Shown: positions 56,831-64,000 of the stretch, in pieces
Position numbering within the stretch: the stretch's first letter is position 1
Layout of the letters: every line of letters starts with the position of its first letter
From: Rhodococcus sp. Leaf278
GTDB taxonomy: Bacteria; Actinomycetota; Actinomycetes; Mycobacteriales; Mycobacteriaceae
Reading direction: 5' to 3'
DNA: 64,000 bases
Assembly (NCBI RefSeq): GCF_001426085.1
Contig: NZ_LMRR01000002.1
Coordinates: 26,666-90,665 of the forward strand
Made by a program: the position numbers and the translations under genes
The notes under the pieces: generated by a model
What the model saw: the letters and a program-made list of their open reading frames with translations, nothing else
Told to the model about the DNA's origin: nothing
Database searches by the model: none

Positions 56831-56953
56831 GGTCATGAGTGCCAGCATCGAGCCCCGGCTTGCTGGCCGGCAACCCTCCAACCGCGGTGGGGTGCCCCGG
56901 GTGAACGACCAGGCCGATCCGGCACGCGAGTACCGGATCGACAAGCGCGGGTC
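56831..56953 (+). ncRNA. SAM-IV riboswitch aptamer
   Basis: The segment from GGTCATGAGTGCCAGC to the final GCGCGGGTC matches, from memory, the SAM-IV class almost base for base. Shared blocks include CCCCGGCTTGCTGGCC, GGCAACCCTCC, GCGGTGGGGTGCCCCGGGTGA and GACCAGG. A hairpin GATCCGG (56916) / CCGGATC (56933) stands at the variable stem, and the closing GGTC...GACC helix is intact. SAM-IV occurs in actinomycetes and turns down sulfur-amino-acid genes when S-adenosylmethionine is plentiful. It lies ahead of metY-metX, as before metC (Rv3340) in mycobacteria. The downstream switch elements are listed separately. Confidence 0.93.
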
Positions 56954-57010
56954 CGCAGGCAGCGGACCCACTGAATCTTCGGCCTCCTGGGGCCGAGGCC
57001 TGTCAGGAGG
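56949..57010 (+). promoter_or_regulatory. expression platform with two mutually exclusive hairpins over the leader-ORF ribosome site
   Basis: After the aptamer, GGGTCCGC (56949) pairs with GCGGACCC (56962). Next, CCTCCTG (56983-56989) can pair with CAGGAGG (57004-57010), burying the AGGAGG ribosome site of the leader ORF. Alternatively GGCCTC (56981-56986) pairs with GAGGCC (56995-57000), which shares bases with the first option and frees AGGAGG. This is the layout of a translational on/off switch; ligand direction is inferred. Confidence 0.65.
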
Positions 57011-57017
57011 TTCTCTC

Positions 57018-57089
57018 ATGTGTTGCTGTACCGATACGCCCCGTAACGCTCGACTTTTCGAGCATCATTCGACATTCGATTCGTCGTAG
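57018..57089 (+). CDS. Cys-rich leader peptide (MCCC...), candidate cysteine-responsive uORF
   Basis: A 23-codon ORF starts ATG TGT TGC TGT and encodes MCCCTDTPRNARLFEHHSTF followed by DSS. A strong AGGAGG lies seven bases before its ATG, the best ribosome site of the region. It ends 36 bp before metY. Three consecutive Cys codons right after the start are typical of poly-Cys attenuator ORFs reported in mycobacteria. Within it, GCTCGA (57048) and TCGAGC (57058) form a perfect hairpin just beyond a ribosome stalled on the Cys codons. Regulation of metY by cysteine supply, on top of SAM control, is the inference. Confidence 0.7.
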   Translation: MCCCTDTPRNARLFEHHSTFDSS

Positions 57090-57125
57090 ACAGACTCGTC
57101 TCAAGAAAACGGAGTATCACCAGCC

Positions 57126-58475
57126 ATGACCGATTCGACCCCCGACATCGTCGACGCCACCGGAGCACCCACCGAGGATCCGTTCACCGATCCGGCTGCC
57201 AACTGGAGCTTCGAGACCAAGCAGATTCACTCGGGCCAGACCCCGGACGGCGCTACCAACGCTCGCGCCTTGCCGATCTACCAGACCACCTCGTACACGT
57301 TCGACAACACCGATCACGCGGCCGCGTTGTTCGGTCTGGCGGAGCCGGGCAATATCTATACCCGCATCATCAACCCGACGCAGGACGTCGTCGAGCAGCG
57401 CATCGCCGCCCTCGAAGGTGGCGTCGCCGCGCTCTTGCTCGCATCGGGTCAGGCCGCCGAGACGTTCGCGATTCTCAACCTCGCGGAAGCAGGCGACCAC
57501 ATCGTCTCGAGCCCGCGGCTGTACGGCGGCACGTACAACCTCTTCCACTACACGCTCCCCAAGCTGGGCATCACCGTCTCGTTCGTCGACGATCCCGATG
57601 ATCTCGAGCAGTGGCGTGCCGCGATCACGCCGTCGACCAAGGCGTTCTACGGCGAATCGATCTCCAACCCGAAGAACGACATTCTCGACATCCCCGGTAT
57701 CTCGGCGGTAGCTCACGAGAACGGCATCCCGTTGATCGTGGACAACACGGTAGCGACGCCGTACCTGCTACAGCCCCTGAAGCACGGTGCCGACATCGTC
57801 GTGCACTCGGCGACCAAGTATCTGGGCGGGCACGGCACGGCCATCGCGGGCGTCATCGTCGACGGTGGCACCTTCGATTGGACCCAGGGCCGTCACCCCA
57901 ACTTCACCACCGCGGACCCGAGCTACCACGGTGTGGTCTTCGCCGATCTCGGCGCGCCCGCGTTCGCATTGAAAGCACGCGTGCAGTTGCTGCGTGACAT
58001 CGGTGCGGCGGTCTCACCGTTCAACGCCTTCCTCATCAGCCAAGGCATCGAGACGTTGAGCCTGCGAATCGAGCGGCATGTGGCGAACGCACAGAAGGTG
58101 GCCGAGTTCCTCGCCGGCCGCGACGACGTCGTCTCGATCAACTACGCCGGACTCGAATCGTCTCCGTGGTACCGACGCGGCCAGGAGTTGTTGCCCAAGG
58201 GGCAGGGTGCGATCGTCGCCTTCGAGTTGAAGGGCGGAGTGGACGCGGGCAAGAAGTTCGTCAACGCGCTCACACTGCACAGCCACGTCGCTAACATCGG
58301 AGACGTGCGCTCACTCGTCATTCATCCCGCGTCCACCACCCATTCCCAGCTGACTCCCGAAGAGCAGCTGGCATCGGGAGTGACACCCGGCCTGGTCCGC
58401 CTGGCCGTGGGTATCGAAGGAATCGACGACATCATCGCCGATCTCAAGGTCGGCTTCAGCGCGGCGGCATCTTGA
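57126..58475 (+). CDS. metY: O-acetylhomoserine aminocarboxypropyltransferase (sulfhydrylase)
   Basis: This 449-residue PLP enzyme of the Cys/Met metabolism family has [11 protein letters not shown] at the N-terminus, [20 protein letters not shown], the PLP-phosphate segment [11 protein letters not shown] and the Schiff-base Lys231 in [13 protein letters not shown]. It makes homocysteine directly from O-acetylhomoserine and sulfide. It is the first enzyme gene after the SAM-IV/poly-Cys leader and overlaps metX by 4 bp. The counterpart is annotated metC (Rv3340) in M. tuberculosis. Confidence 0.96.
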   Translation: MTDSTPDIVDATGAPTEDPFTDPAANWSFETKQIHSGQTPDGATNARALPIYQTTSYTFDNTDHAAALFGLAEPGNIYTRIINPTQDVVEQRIAALEGGVAALLLASGQAAETFAILNLAEAGDHIVSSPRLYGGTYNLFHYTLPKLGITVSFVDDPDDLEQWRAAITPSTKAFYGESISNPKNDILDIPGISAVAHENGIPLIVDNTVATPYLLQPLKHGADIVVHSATKYLGGHGTAIAGVIVDGGTFDWTQGRHPNFTTADPSYHGVVFADLGAPAFALKARVQLLRDIGAAVSPFNAFLISQGIETLSLRIERHVANAQKVAEFLAGRDDVVSINYAGLESSPWYRRGQELLPKGQGAIVAFELKGGVDAGKKFVNALTLHSHVANIGDVRSLVIHPASTTHSQLTPEEQLASGVTPGLVRLAVGIEGIDDIIADLKVGFSAAAS

Positions 58476-59617
58476 GTCACAGCTGCGACACAGGCGTTCG
58501 TCCGGAGGCGGTTCTTCCGTCTCCGGACGGGCGGCTGGGCACCATAGACATCGGCGGTCTCGATCTCGAGAACGGCGCTCGTATTCCGCAGGTCACCGTC
58601 GCGGTGCAGCGATGGGGCGAACTCGCCACCGACCGCAGCAACGTTGTTCTCGTCGAACATGCCCTGACGGGCGATTCGCACGTGTCCGGCCCGCCGGACG
58701 CCGATCATGCTCTGCCCGGTTGGTGGAACGGAATGGTCGGGCCCGGGCGCCCTATCGACACCGACGAGTGGTGTGTGCTCGCAACCAACGTGCTCGGCGG
58801 GTGCGGCGGCACCACCGGGCCGAGCAGCTTGTCACCCGATGGCACACCGTACGGTTCGACGTTCCCCGAAATCTCCATCCGCGATCAGGTCGCGGCCGAG
58901 GCAGCCGTCGCCGACGCACTGGGCATCGACCGGTTCGCCGCTGTCGTCGGCGGCTCGATGGGCGGCATGCGGACCCTCGAATGGATCGTGAGTCGCCCCG
59001 ATCGTGTGGCAGCTGCACTGGTTCTGGCAGTCGGAGCCCGCGCGACAGCTGATCAGATCGGCACGCAGACAACGCAGATCGCCGCTATCAAGGCGGATCC
59101 GGGGTGGCTCGGCGGCAACTACCACGCGACCGGAACATCTCCGACGGCCGGACTGGGCATCGCACGACGCATCGCACATCTGACGTATCGCACCGAGAGC
59201 GAACTCGACATTCGGTTCGGCAACTCTGCGCAGAACGACGAAGATCCGTGGGCCGGCGGTCGCTACTCGGTTCAGAGCTACCTCGAGCACCAGGCCGCCA
59301 AGCTGGTCAATCGGTTCGACGCGGCGACGTACGTTCTGCTCACCGAGGCGATGAACCGTCACGACGTCGGTCGTGGCCGCGGCGGTGTAGCCGAAGCTCT
59401 TGCGTCGGTACCGGTTCCGACCATCGTCGGCGGCGTCGATTCGGATCGTCTCTATCCACTGCGCTTGCAGAAGGAGATCGCTCGCGAACTCCCCCAGTGC
59501 CGCGGACTGGAAGTGATCCAATCCCGCGACGGGCACGACGGATTCCTCACCGAAGCCGATTCGGTGGCGAAGCTGCTCGCCGAGACGATGGAGCTCGCTC
59601 GCCTCGGACGCCGCTGA
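58472..59617 (+). CDS. metX: homoserine O-acetyltransferase
   Basis: This 381-residue alpha/beta-hydrolase-fold acyltransferase has nucleophile Ser162 in [14 protein letters not shown], Asp323 in [10 protein letters not shown] and His355 in [17 protein letters not shown] and [14 protein letters not shown] are also typical of MetX. It acetylates homoserine for MetY. The start is TTG, overlapping the metY stop as TTGA, so the two are translated as a coupled pair under the same leader control. Confidence 0.95.
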   Translation: MSHSCDTGVRPEAVLPSPDGRLGTIDIGGLDLENGARIPQVTVAVQRWGELATDRSNVVLVEHALTGDSHVSGPPDADHALPGWWNGMVGPGRPIDTDEWCVLATNVLGGCGGTTGPSSLSPDGTPYGSTFPEISIRDQVAAEAAVADALGIDRFAAVVGGSMGGMRTLEWIVSRPDRVAAALVLAVGARATADQIGTQTTQIAAIKADPGWLGGNYHATGTSPTAGLGIARRIAHLTYRTESELDIRFGNSAQNDEDPWAGGRYSVQSYLEHQAAKLVNRFDAATYVLLTEAMNRHDVGRGRGGVAEALASVPVPTIVGGVDSDRLYPLRLQKEIARELPQCRGLEVIQSRDGHDGFLTEADSVAKLLAETMELARLGRR

Positions 59618-59622
59618 CACTT

Positions 59623-59636
59623 CTGCGGCTCCGCAG
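59623..59636. terminator. short hairpin between convergent metX and the DUF3017 gene
   Basis: CTGCGG-ct-CCGCAG lies six bases after the metX stop and seven before the opposing stop codon. It is a perfect 6-bp stem, with no T-run. It may help to end transcription from both sides. Confidence 0.35.
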
Positions 59637-59642
59637 CGGGAA

Positions 59643-59960
59643 TCAGTCGGTTCCGAGCGGATCGATCGACAGCGACAAGAACACGATCGCTCCGCCGACG
59701 CAACCCAACGCGAGCACGTCGAATGCACGACTGCGCACGCTCAGGGTTCCTACCCGAGATTCGGGCAAGCACAGTCGTAGCACCGCGGCCAGTAGCGCCG
59801 CACATCCGAAGATGAACGCGCCGCGCCGCCAGCGATCCGCCAACACCAGAACAAGCGCCGCCAGCACGACGACCGACACCGCGACGATCGGCAGGTTGCG
59901 GGCTACGGCTGCACGAAATCCCTGGTCGGATTCAGCTCGTGCATCCTCGGCGGCGTTCAT
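59643..59960 (-). CDS. DUF3017 small membrane protein
   Basis: This 105-residue protein has three hydrophobic segments (about residues 24-41, 48-63 and 84-100) and the DUF3017 pattern RRGAFIFGCAALLAAVLRL followed by LPESRVGTLSVRSR. The function is unknown. It is 11 bp downstream of folD on the same strand, the arrangement seen in mycobacteria (Rv3355c after folD), which makes the family call firm despite its size. Confidence 0.85.
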   Translation of the reverse strand: MNAAEDARAESDQGFRAAVARNLPIVAVSVVVLAALVLVLADRWRRGAFIFGCAALLAAVLRLCLPESRVGTLSVRSRAFDVLALGCVGGAIVFLSLSIDPLGTD

Positions 59961-59971
59961 GCTCGGATCGC

Positions 59972-60829
59972 TCAGCTCTCGGCTGCGGTGCGCTCGGCGC
60001 GCTCGACGACGTTGGTGAGCAAGAACGCTCGAGTGAGAGGTCCGACGCCGCCGGGGTTGGGCGAGAGGAAACCTGCTACCTCGGCAACACCGTCGGCAAC
60101 GTCCCCGCGCAATCCGTCCTCGGTGCGGGTCACGCCGACATCGAGCACGGCGGCACCGGGCTTGACCATGTCTGCGGTGATCAGTCCCGGAACCCCAGCG
60201 GCAGCAACGATGATGTCGGCACGGGAGACTTCAGCGGCAAGATCGCGAGTCCCGGTGTGGCACAACGTGACCGTGGCGTTCTCCGAACGTCTCGTGAGCA
60301 ACAGACCGATGGGGCGACCGACAGTGACGCCGCGGCCGATGACCACGGCGTGCGCGCCGTCGAGTGCCACGTCGTAGCGACGCAACAGGTGCACGATGCC
60401 ACGGGGCGTGCACGGCAGCGCAGCGTCTTTACCGAGCACCAAACGGCCCAGGTTGATCGGATGGAGGCCGTCTGCATCCTTGTCCGGGTCGATCCGTTCC
60501 AGAGCAGCATTCTCGTCGAGATGTTTCGGCAACGGCAGCTGCACGATGTATCCGGTGCAGTCGGGGTTGGCGTTGAGTTCGTCGATCACTGCTTCGAGAT
60601 CCGCCTGGGTGATGTCCGCGGGCAGATCACGACGAATCGAGGTGATCCCGACCTTCGCGCAGTCGTTGTGCTTGCCCCTGACGTACGCGGCAGAACCCGG
60701 GTCGTCTCCCACCAAGACAGTGGCCAGCCCTGGGGTGATGCCCTGCTCCCGCAGCGCTGCCACGCGGGCGGTGAGATCGACGAATATCTCGTCACGGGTC
60801 GCTTTGCCATCGAGGATCGTTGCAGTCAC
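59972..60829 (-). CDS. folD: methylenetetrahydrofolate dehydrogenase/cyclohydrolase
   Basis: This 285-residue bifunctional enzyme interconverts 5,10-methylene- and 10-formyl-tetrahydrofolate. It has [14 protein letters not shown] with the catalytic Lys, [14 protein letters not shown], the NADP loop [13 protein letters not shown] and the closing [18 protein letters not shown] is the start. It feeds one-carbon units to methionine synthesis among others, in keeping with the nearby metYX. It is the Rv3356c counterpart. Confidence 0.97.
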   Translation of the reverse strand: MTATILDGKATRDEIFVDLTARVAALREQGITPGLATVLVGDDPGSAAYVRGKHNDCAKVGITSIRRDLPADITQADLEAVIDELNANPDCTGYIVQLPLPKHLDENAALERIDPDKDADGLHPINLGRLVLGKDAALPCTPRGIVHLLRRYDVALDGAHAVVIGRGVTVGRPIGLLLTRRSENATVTLCHTGTRDLAAEVSRADIIVAAAGVPGLITADMVKPGAAVLDVGVTRTEDGLRGDVADGVAEVAGFLSPNPGGVGPLTRAFLLTNVVERAERTAAES

Positions 60830-60884
60830 CCGGCCATTGTTCCAGGCTCGGGGTCACCCGTGCCGCGCCGGTCCGAAGACCGCG

Positions 60885-61493
60885 TCAGCCTTCCACGACG
60901 AGACCGTGCGCTCCCGCGTATGCCACGGCCTGCATCAGCTCGATCTTGGTACCCCGGACGCTCGCGCTCACCCACAGGGACGGATCGGCGACGGCTCCGC
61001 GTAGGTCGGCCTCGTCGAACTTGGCGTCGACGGTACGGGCCCCGGAAAAATCGACCGACCGCACCGTTGCTTTCCGAAAATCTGCAGACACCAGATTTGC
61101 CTCCCGCATCCGGCACCCCGTGAGGTCGAGACCGCGCAGGTCGACGTTGCCCAACGCCGCCAGAGTGAAATCGACCTCGTCATAGGTCGCGGGCCGCATC
61201 CGGCTGTCCACGAACACCGAACCCATCATGGTCGAGTGGCGAAATGTACTGTGCTGCAGATTTGTCCGAGTGAAGGTGCACGAGCGAAAAGCAGAATTCG
61301 TGTGGATCGATTCGGTCAGGTCGGTGCCGGTGAAATCGCATTCGGTGAACACGACCGAGTCGGTTCGAACTCCGCTCATGTCGGCATCACGAAAGGTGCA
61401 CCGGACGAACTGCCTGCCGTTCCACTCCTGCCCATCCAGTCGAGAGTCGGAAAAATCTTCACCGATGATCTGCTCGTCGTCCACCTGCCCCAT
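60885..61493 (-). CDS. pentapeptide-repeat protein
   Basis: This 202-residue protein is made largely of A(D/N)LXX-like five-residue repeats from about residue 12 to 175, e.g. CTFRDADMSG, CDFTGTDLTES, VDLRGLDLTG, ANLVSADFRKA and ADLRGAV. Such repeats fold into a right-handed square helix. Size and repeats recall the DNA-gyrase-protecting MfpA/Qnr group, but many pentapeptide proteins have other or unknown roles. A gap in the regular pattern at about 105-120 (RPATYDEVDF) may mark a loop. The ATG has GAGGAA upstream. Its start lies only 24 bp from that of the divergent trmL gene. Confidence 0.82.
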   Translation of the reverse strand: MGQVDDEQIIGEDFSDSRLDGQEWNGRQFVRCTFRDADMSGVRTDSVVFTECDFTGTDLTESIHTNSAFRSCTFTRTNLQHSTFRHSTMMGSVFVDSRMRPATYDEVDFTLAALGNVDLRGLDLTGCRMREANLVSADFRKATVRSVDFSGARTVDAKFDEADLRGAVADPSLWVSASVRGTKIELMQAVAYAGAHGLVVEG

Positions 61494-61517
61494 ACTTCCT
61501 CGGTTCGTGGTGGCAGA

Positions 61518-61991
61518 GTGAAGCGGGTGTTTCGACTGATGTTCTTCGAGCCCCGAATCCCCCAGAACACCGGCAACGCAATTCGCCTGGTCGCCGGCAC
61601 CGGATGCGAACTGCACCTGGTGGGTCCGCTCGGTTTCGACATGTCCGAGCCGAAGCTCAAACGGGCCGGCTTGGACTACCACGATCTGGCGTCCGTCACC
61701 GTGCACCGAGACTTGCCGTCGGCTTGGTCGGCCTTGGCACCGACGCGAGTGTTCGCCTACACCGCCCACGCCACACGCTCCTACTCCGACGTCGCGTACG
61801 AGCCCGGCGATGTTCTCCTCTTCGGTCCGGAACCCACAGGACTCCCCGACGAGGTCCTCGACGACCCACACGTGAGCGACCGCCTTCGCATACCGATGAT
61901 CCCCGGCCGTCGATCACTCAACCTCGCCAACGCAGCGGCGGTGACGATGTACGAGGCATGGCGGCAACACGGGTACGAGGGCAGCGTCTGA
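61518..61991 (+). CDS. trmL: tRNA (cytidine/uridine(34)-2'-O)-methyltransferase, TrmL type
   Basis: This 157-residue SPOUT enzyme has motif 1 in FFEPRIPQNTGNAIRL, motif 2 in LLFGPEPTGLP and motif 3 in RIPMIPGRRSLNLANAAAVT, forming the knotted SAM site. It methylates the ribose of the wobble nucleotide in certain tRNAs. GTG at this point is used; a GTG three codons on (nearer the family start) is as good. No clear ribosome site is seen. It is divergent from the pentapeptide gene. Confidence 0.92.
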   Translation: MKRVFRLMFFEPRIPQNTGNAIRLVAGTGCELHLVGPLGFDMSEPKLKRAGLDYHDLASVTVHRDLPSAWSALAPTRVFAYTAHATRSYSDVAYEPGDVLLFGPEPTGLPDEVLDDPHVSDRLRIPMIPGRRSLNLANAAAVTMYEAWRQHGYEGSV

Positions 61992-62584
61992 CGGGCTCGG
62001 GTCGAAGCCCCGGCGTGCCTTTCATGGCATCTGCAGCACAGCGGACCGATTCACCACGCAACTGGCTTCGGCCGGGCCGCCCCGTTCTGTTACGCGAAAT
62101 CAATTGTGAGCGTCGACAAATGGCCGGACACTTCTGCTGTGACACCGAACCGCGACGGCTCCCCTCAGAGCTCGATATCGTCGATCCTGCCTCTATGGGA
62201 TCGGCGGTGTTCGACGTGCCCGCGCCCAGTGCCGGTCGACAGCTGTCGGTAACGATTTCCTGGCGATGGACGGGCGTCGGTGCACACGCCCGGGCAGCGC
62301 TCCAAGCCCAGCCCGACACGACGGACAGGACTGATCCGAATATCGAAATAGCAAGTAAGAGAATTGGATTCGACTTATTCACCGCTGGCCGGAACACTGC
62401 CTTCGGCGCTCGATCGGCGGTGCAAACAGCTTTGGCCAGGGTCCGGAAACCTCACTTCCGCGACGATTCATTCCCGGATGCCAGCGGCACCGTTATACAA
62501 ACCTCGGCAGCATGCTGCCGTGAAGGACTCGAGCGGGGTACGGTGTGCCGCATCGACCCGTTTCGTTCGTGAAGGAGCTTTCTG
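61992..62584 (+). other. 593-bp spacer without a supported gene
   Basis: Frames on both strands are open in places but lack ribosome sites, codon regularity and recognisable motifs. The right half is less GC-rich and holds the promoter region of the secreted protein that follows, including a perfect 16-bp palindrome at 62505-62520. Confidence 0.5.
62505..62520. promoter_or_regulatory. perfect 16-bp palindrome
   Basis: CGGCAGCATGCTGCCG is fully self-complementary. It lies 65 bp before the start of the DUF6764-type gene and a few bases after TATACA, a possible -10 box, so it may be an operator near the transcription start or a hairpin at the 5' end of the mRNA. Confidence 0.4.
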
Positions 62585-63139
62585 TTGTTCTCTGTTTCCC
62601 AGCCCCGCCGTTCTTCTTCCTACTCCTCCACCACGCGATCGTCGAGTCGGTTCGGTAACCGAATTGCCCGTACCGCAGCAATATTCGCTCTCGGTTCAGG
62701 AATGACCGCCGCAGCGCTGATGGGCACCGCCACCGCGTCGGCCGCCCCAGTCAACTGCGTGTCTCCGCCCTCGGCCAACGACATCCAGGTCGACCGCACC
62801 GCGAGTTGCGGTGCCACTTCGGAGGGCACCGGCCGGGCCACCGCCGGTGCCGCTGACAGCGGTACCGCGGTCAGCGTCAACGACGGTCCCGGATCGACGG
62901 CCACATTTGCCAACGGATTCGGCGTCGCACTCGGAGCGAGCAAGAACGCGGGTACGGCCTACGCCTTCGCACTGGGTGGAGGCATCGCACACTCGTGGGC
63001 CGACGCCGGCCAGACCACTCTCGCCGTCGCCGGGTGGGGCTCCGGTGCCACCTCCGAGGGCCGGGGTGTCGATTGCGTCGGACCGCTCTCTCTGGCGCTG
63101 AATCTTTCCAGCGGTCAGTTCTGCGTCCTCGGTAGCTGA
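62585..63139 (+). CDS. secreted protein, DUF6764-like
   Basis: This 184-residue precursor has a Ser/Arg-rich N-terminus, a hydrophobic core (AAIFALGSGMTAAALMG) and a cleavage site after ATASA. The mature part is Gly/Ala/Ser/Thr-rich with four cysteines (NCVSPP, ASCGAT, VDCVGPL, QFCVLG) likely forming two disulfides. The pattern recalls the Rhodococcus/Nocardia family listed to my memory as DUF6764; function unknown. TTG is the start, since AAGGAG lies seven bases before it and no nearer ATG is in frame. Probably a cell-wall or extracellular protein. Confidence 0.75.
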   Translation: MFSVSQPRRSSSYSSTTRSSSRFGNRIARTAAIFALGSGMTAAALMGTATASAAPVNCVSPPSANDIQVDRTASCGATSEGTGRATAGAADSGTAVSVNDGPGSTATFANGFGVALGASKNAGTAYAFALGGGIAHSWADAGQTTLAVAGWGSGATSEGRGVDCVGPLSLALNLSSGQFCVLGS

Positions 63140-63882
63140 TCTTCGGGGACTCGATCCCCGGTCGTCGAACGGAGCCGGTTACCCGAAGCCAAGGCTTGAG
63201 GTGATCGGCTCCGCCGACGCATGCTGACAACACAGTCGCAGCGAACTCAGAGACTGTGGAAGACGCACCGTGTGCGGTATGAGCGGCCACCGCGTCGAGG
63301 TTTCGACGTTCCAGCAGAGTGACGACGATCGTGCCCTCGATCATGTTCCTCGAGTCGGCAATGCGTCCTCGAAGTGGCGAATTAAGTCGAGTAGGGCCCA
63401 TTTCTCTGCACGCTTATGGGCGGCAATGGGCTCGCACCCGACCGGGACCACCTTTCGACCGTGGAAATGCACCCCGCCGATCGACGATGGTCGTGGTCGA
63501 TCTCTGGGAACTGCGATGAAACCCGCGCCTCCTGCGGAGACTCCCCGATGGGCCTCTCGACTCCCTCGAACTCGGGCGACGTACGGACAACATCTCGCCG
63601 GCGTTGCAGCCGCCAGGTTTCGCCGTAAGTCGTCGACGCTCGAGTACTTCTCGAAGACGCCGAGAGCTCCGACCGCCTCACCGAACTCGGCGACGGGTTG
63701 GGTCCGGCATTGGAAGCGGCGTAGCACAGGTCAACGGTGGAACGAGCGAGGCGACACCGTCGGTCATCCCCCTGAACAGGGCGAATCAACTCCTCGTTGG
63801 CTTTATCCGTTTCTGTCGGTGCTCCGGGTTACTGTTCATCTTGTTCGAACATGCGTTCTTGTTTTGGGTCACCGGGGGGTGA
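63140..63882 (-). pseudogene. 743-bp stretch with possible decayed ANTAR-domain remnant
   Basis: No intact gene is supported. On the minus strand, 63216-63362 reads ADSRNMIEGTIVV then LLERRNLDAVAAHT and SEFAATVL, which loosely fits the ANTAR RNA-binding pattern (SR-x2-IEQAKG, DAxAA, DVAxxV). Upstream coding would have to continue in a different frame (63341-63727), as after a frameshift. There is no good start or ribosome site. It may be a broken GAF/PAS-ANTAR regulator or simple chance. Confidence 0.25.
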
Positions 63883-64000
63883 ATGGGGATGGCTGTACCT
63901 ATCGTGTCGTTGGTGGCGTTGACCGCCGCTGCGCAGGCAGAAAACCAGCATGCGTTCCGCAAGATTGCCGCCTGCTACGACGTTCATCGGACCTGGATCA
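63883..64000 (+). CDS. N-terminal part of an unidentified protein, cut by the window edge
   Basis: An ATG (second ATG two codons on) opens a frame running off the right edge: MGMAVPIVSLVALTAAAQAE then NQHAFRKIAACYDVHRTWI. AAAQAEN plus a following helix recalls the start of DUF222/13E12-type HNH proteins of actinobacteria, but the evidence is thin. The frame upstream is also open back to 63604, separated only by one TGA at 63880-63882, and reads LFEHAFLFWVTGG. The true start or an in-frame nonsense mutation cannot be settled here. Confidence 0.4.
   Translation, partial: MGMAVPIVSLVALTAAAQAENQHAFRKIAACYDVHRTWI

Noticed and set aside
61918..62397. 159-codon minus-strand frame over the end of trmL with a hydrophobic start
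   Set aside because: It overlaps trmL motif 3 coding, lacks a ribosome site and has low-complexity Arg/Ser-rich remainder.

Overview
The window is a high-GC chromosomal segment from a mycolic-acid actinobacterium, most likely Rhodococcus or a close relative. Gene order follows, from memory, the Mycobacterium tuberculosis run lhr-nei-glpD2-lpdA-Rv3304-amiA1-amiB1-deoD-pmmB-upp-Rv3311-add-deoA-cdd-sdhCDAB, then dacB1, Rv3335c, trpS, metC-metA, folD and a SpoU-type methylase. Rhodococcus-like modules interrupt this backbone. Genes are densely packed with many 1-4 bp start/stop overlaps. I saw no rRNA, tRNA, CRISPR array, prophage or intact insertion sequence.

Region 1 (1-15 kb): the C-terminal part of the Lhr repair helicase and a Nei-type glycosylase, glycerol-3-phosphate dehydrogenase, a PLP aminotransferase, the LpdA flavoprotein, a gamma-glutamylcyclotransferase-like protein, a TrmO-like methylase, two M20 amidohydrolases, a crotonase, purine nucleoside phosphorylase and a phosphohexomutase.

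Region 2 (15-20 kb): a DUF2797 protein, uracil phosphoribosyltransferase, then a four-gene cassette that looks like type VII secretion cargo (EspC-like protein, WxG/NlpC-P60 hydrolase, two small YbaB-like proteins) without secretion machinery, followed by an acidic Rv3311-type protein.

Region 3 (20-34 kb): adenosine deaminase; an amine/polyamine-type catabolic island (permease, universal stress protein, FAD oxidase, aldehyde dehydrogenase, Lrp regulator, class III aminotransferase); thymidine phosphorylase and cytidine deaminase; and the sdhCDAB operon closed by a strong terminator. With PNP and Upp, the add/deoA/cdd genes form a dispersed nucleoside-salvage set.

Region 4 (34-45 kb): a polyol-type catabolic module: phytanoyl-CoA-dioxygenase-like enzyme, LacI regulator, SDR, inositol-dehydrogenase-like enzyme, TIM-barrel isomerase, second Gfo/Idh enzyme, acyl-CoA dehydrogenase and a ribose-type ABC importer. 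A shared 11-bp motif upstream of two of its units suggests one regulon.

Region 5 (45-56.6 kb): envelope and housekeeping functions: D,D-carboxypeptidase, YihY/BrkB protein, TrpS, exonuclease III, a YidC paralogue led by two related small membrane proteins, a DUF4153 membrane protein with a two-component system, an orphan siderophore-binding lipoprotein and an MFS exporter.

Region 6 (56.6-64 kb): a SAM-IV riboswitch followed by a Met-Cys-Cys-Cys leader peptide whose ribosome-binding site lies in a switchable hairpin, ahead of metY-metX. This is the most interesting element of the window. Then come folD, a DUF3017 protein, a pentapeptide-repeat protein, TrmL, a secreted DUF6764-type protein and a decayed stretch ending in a gene cut by the window edge.
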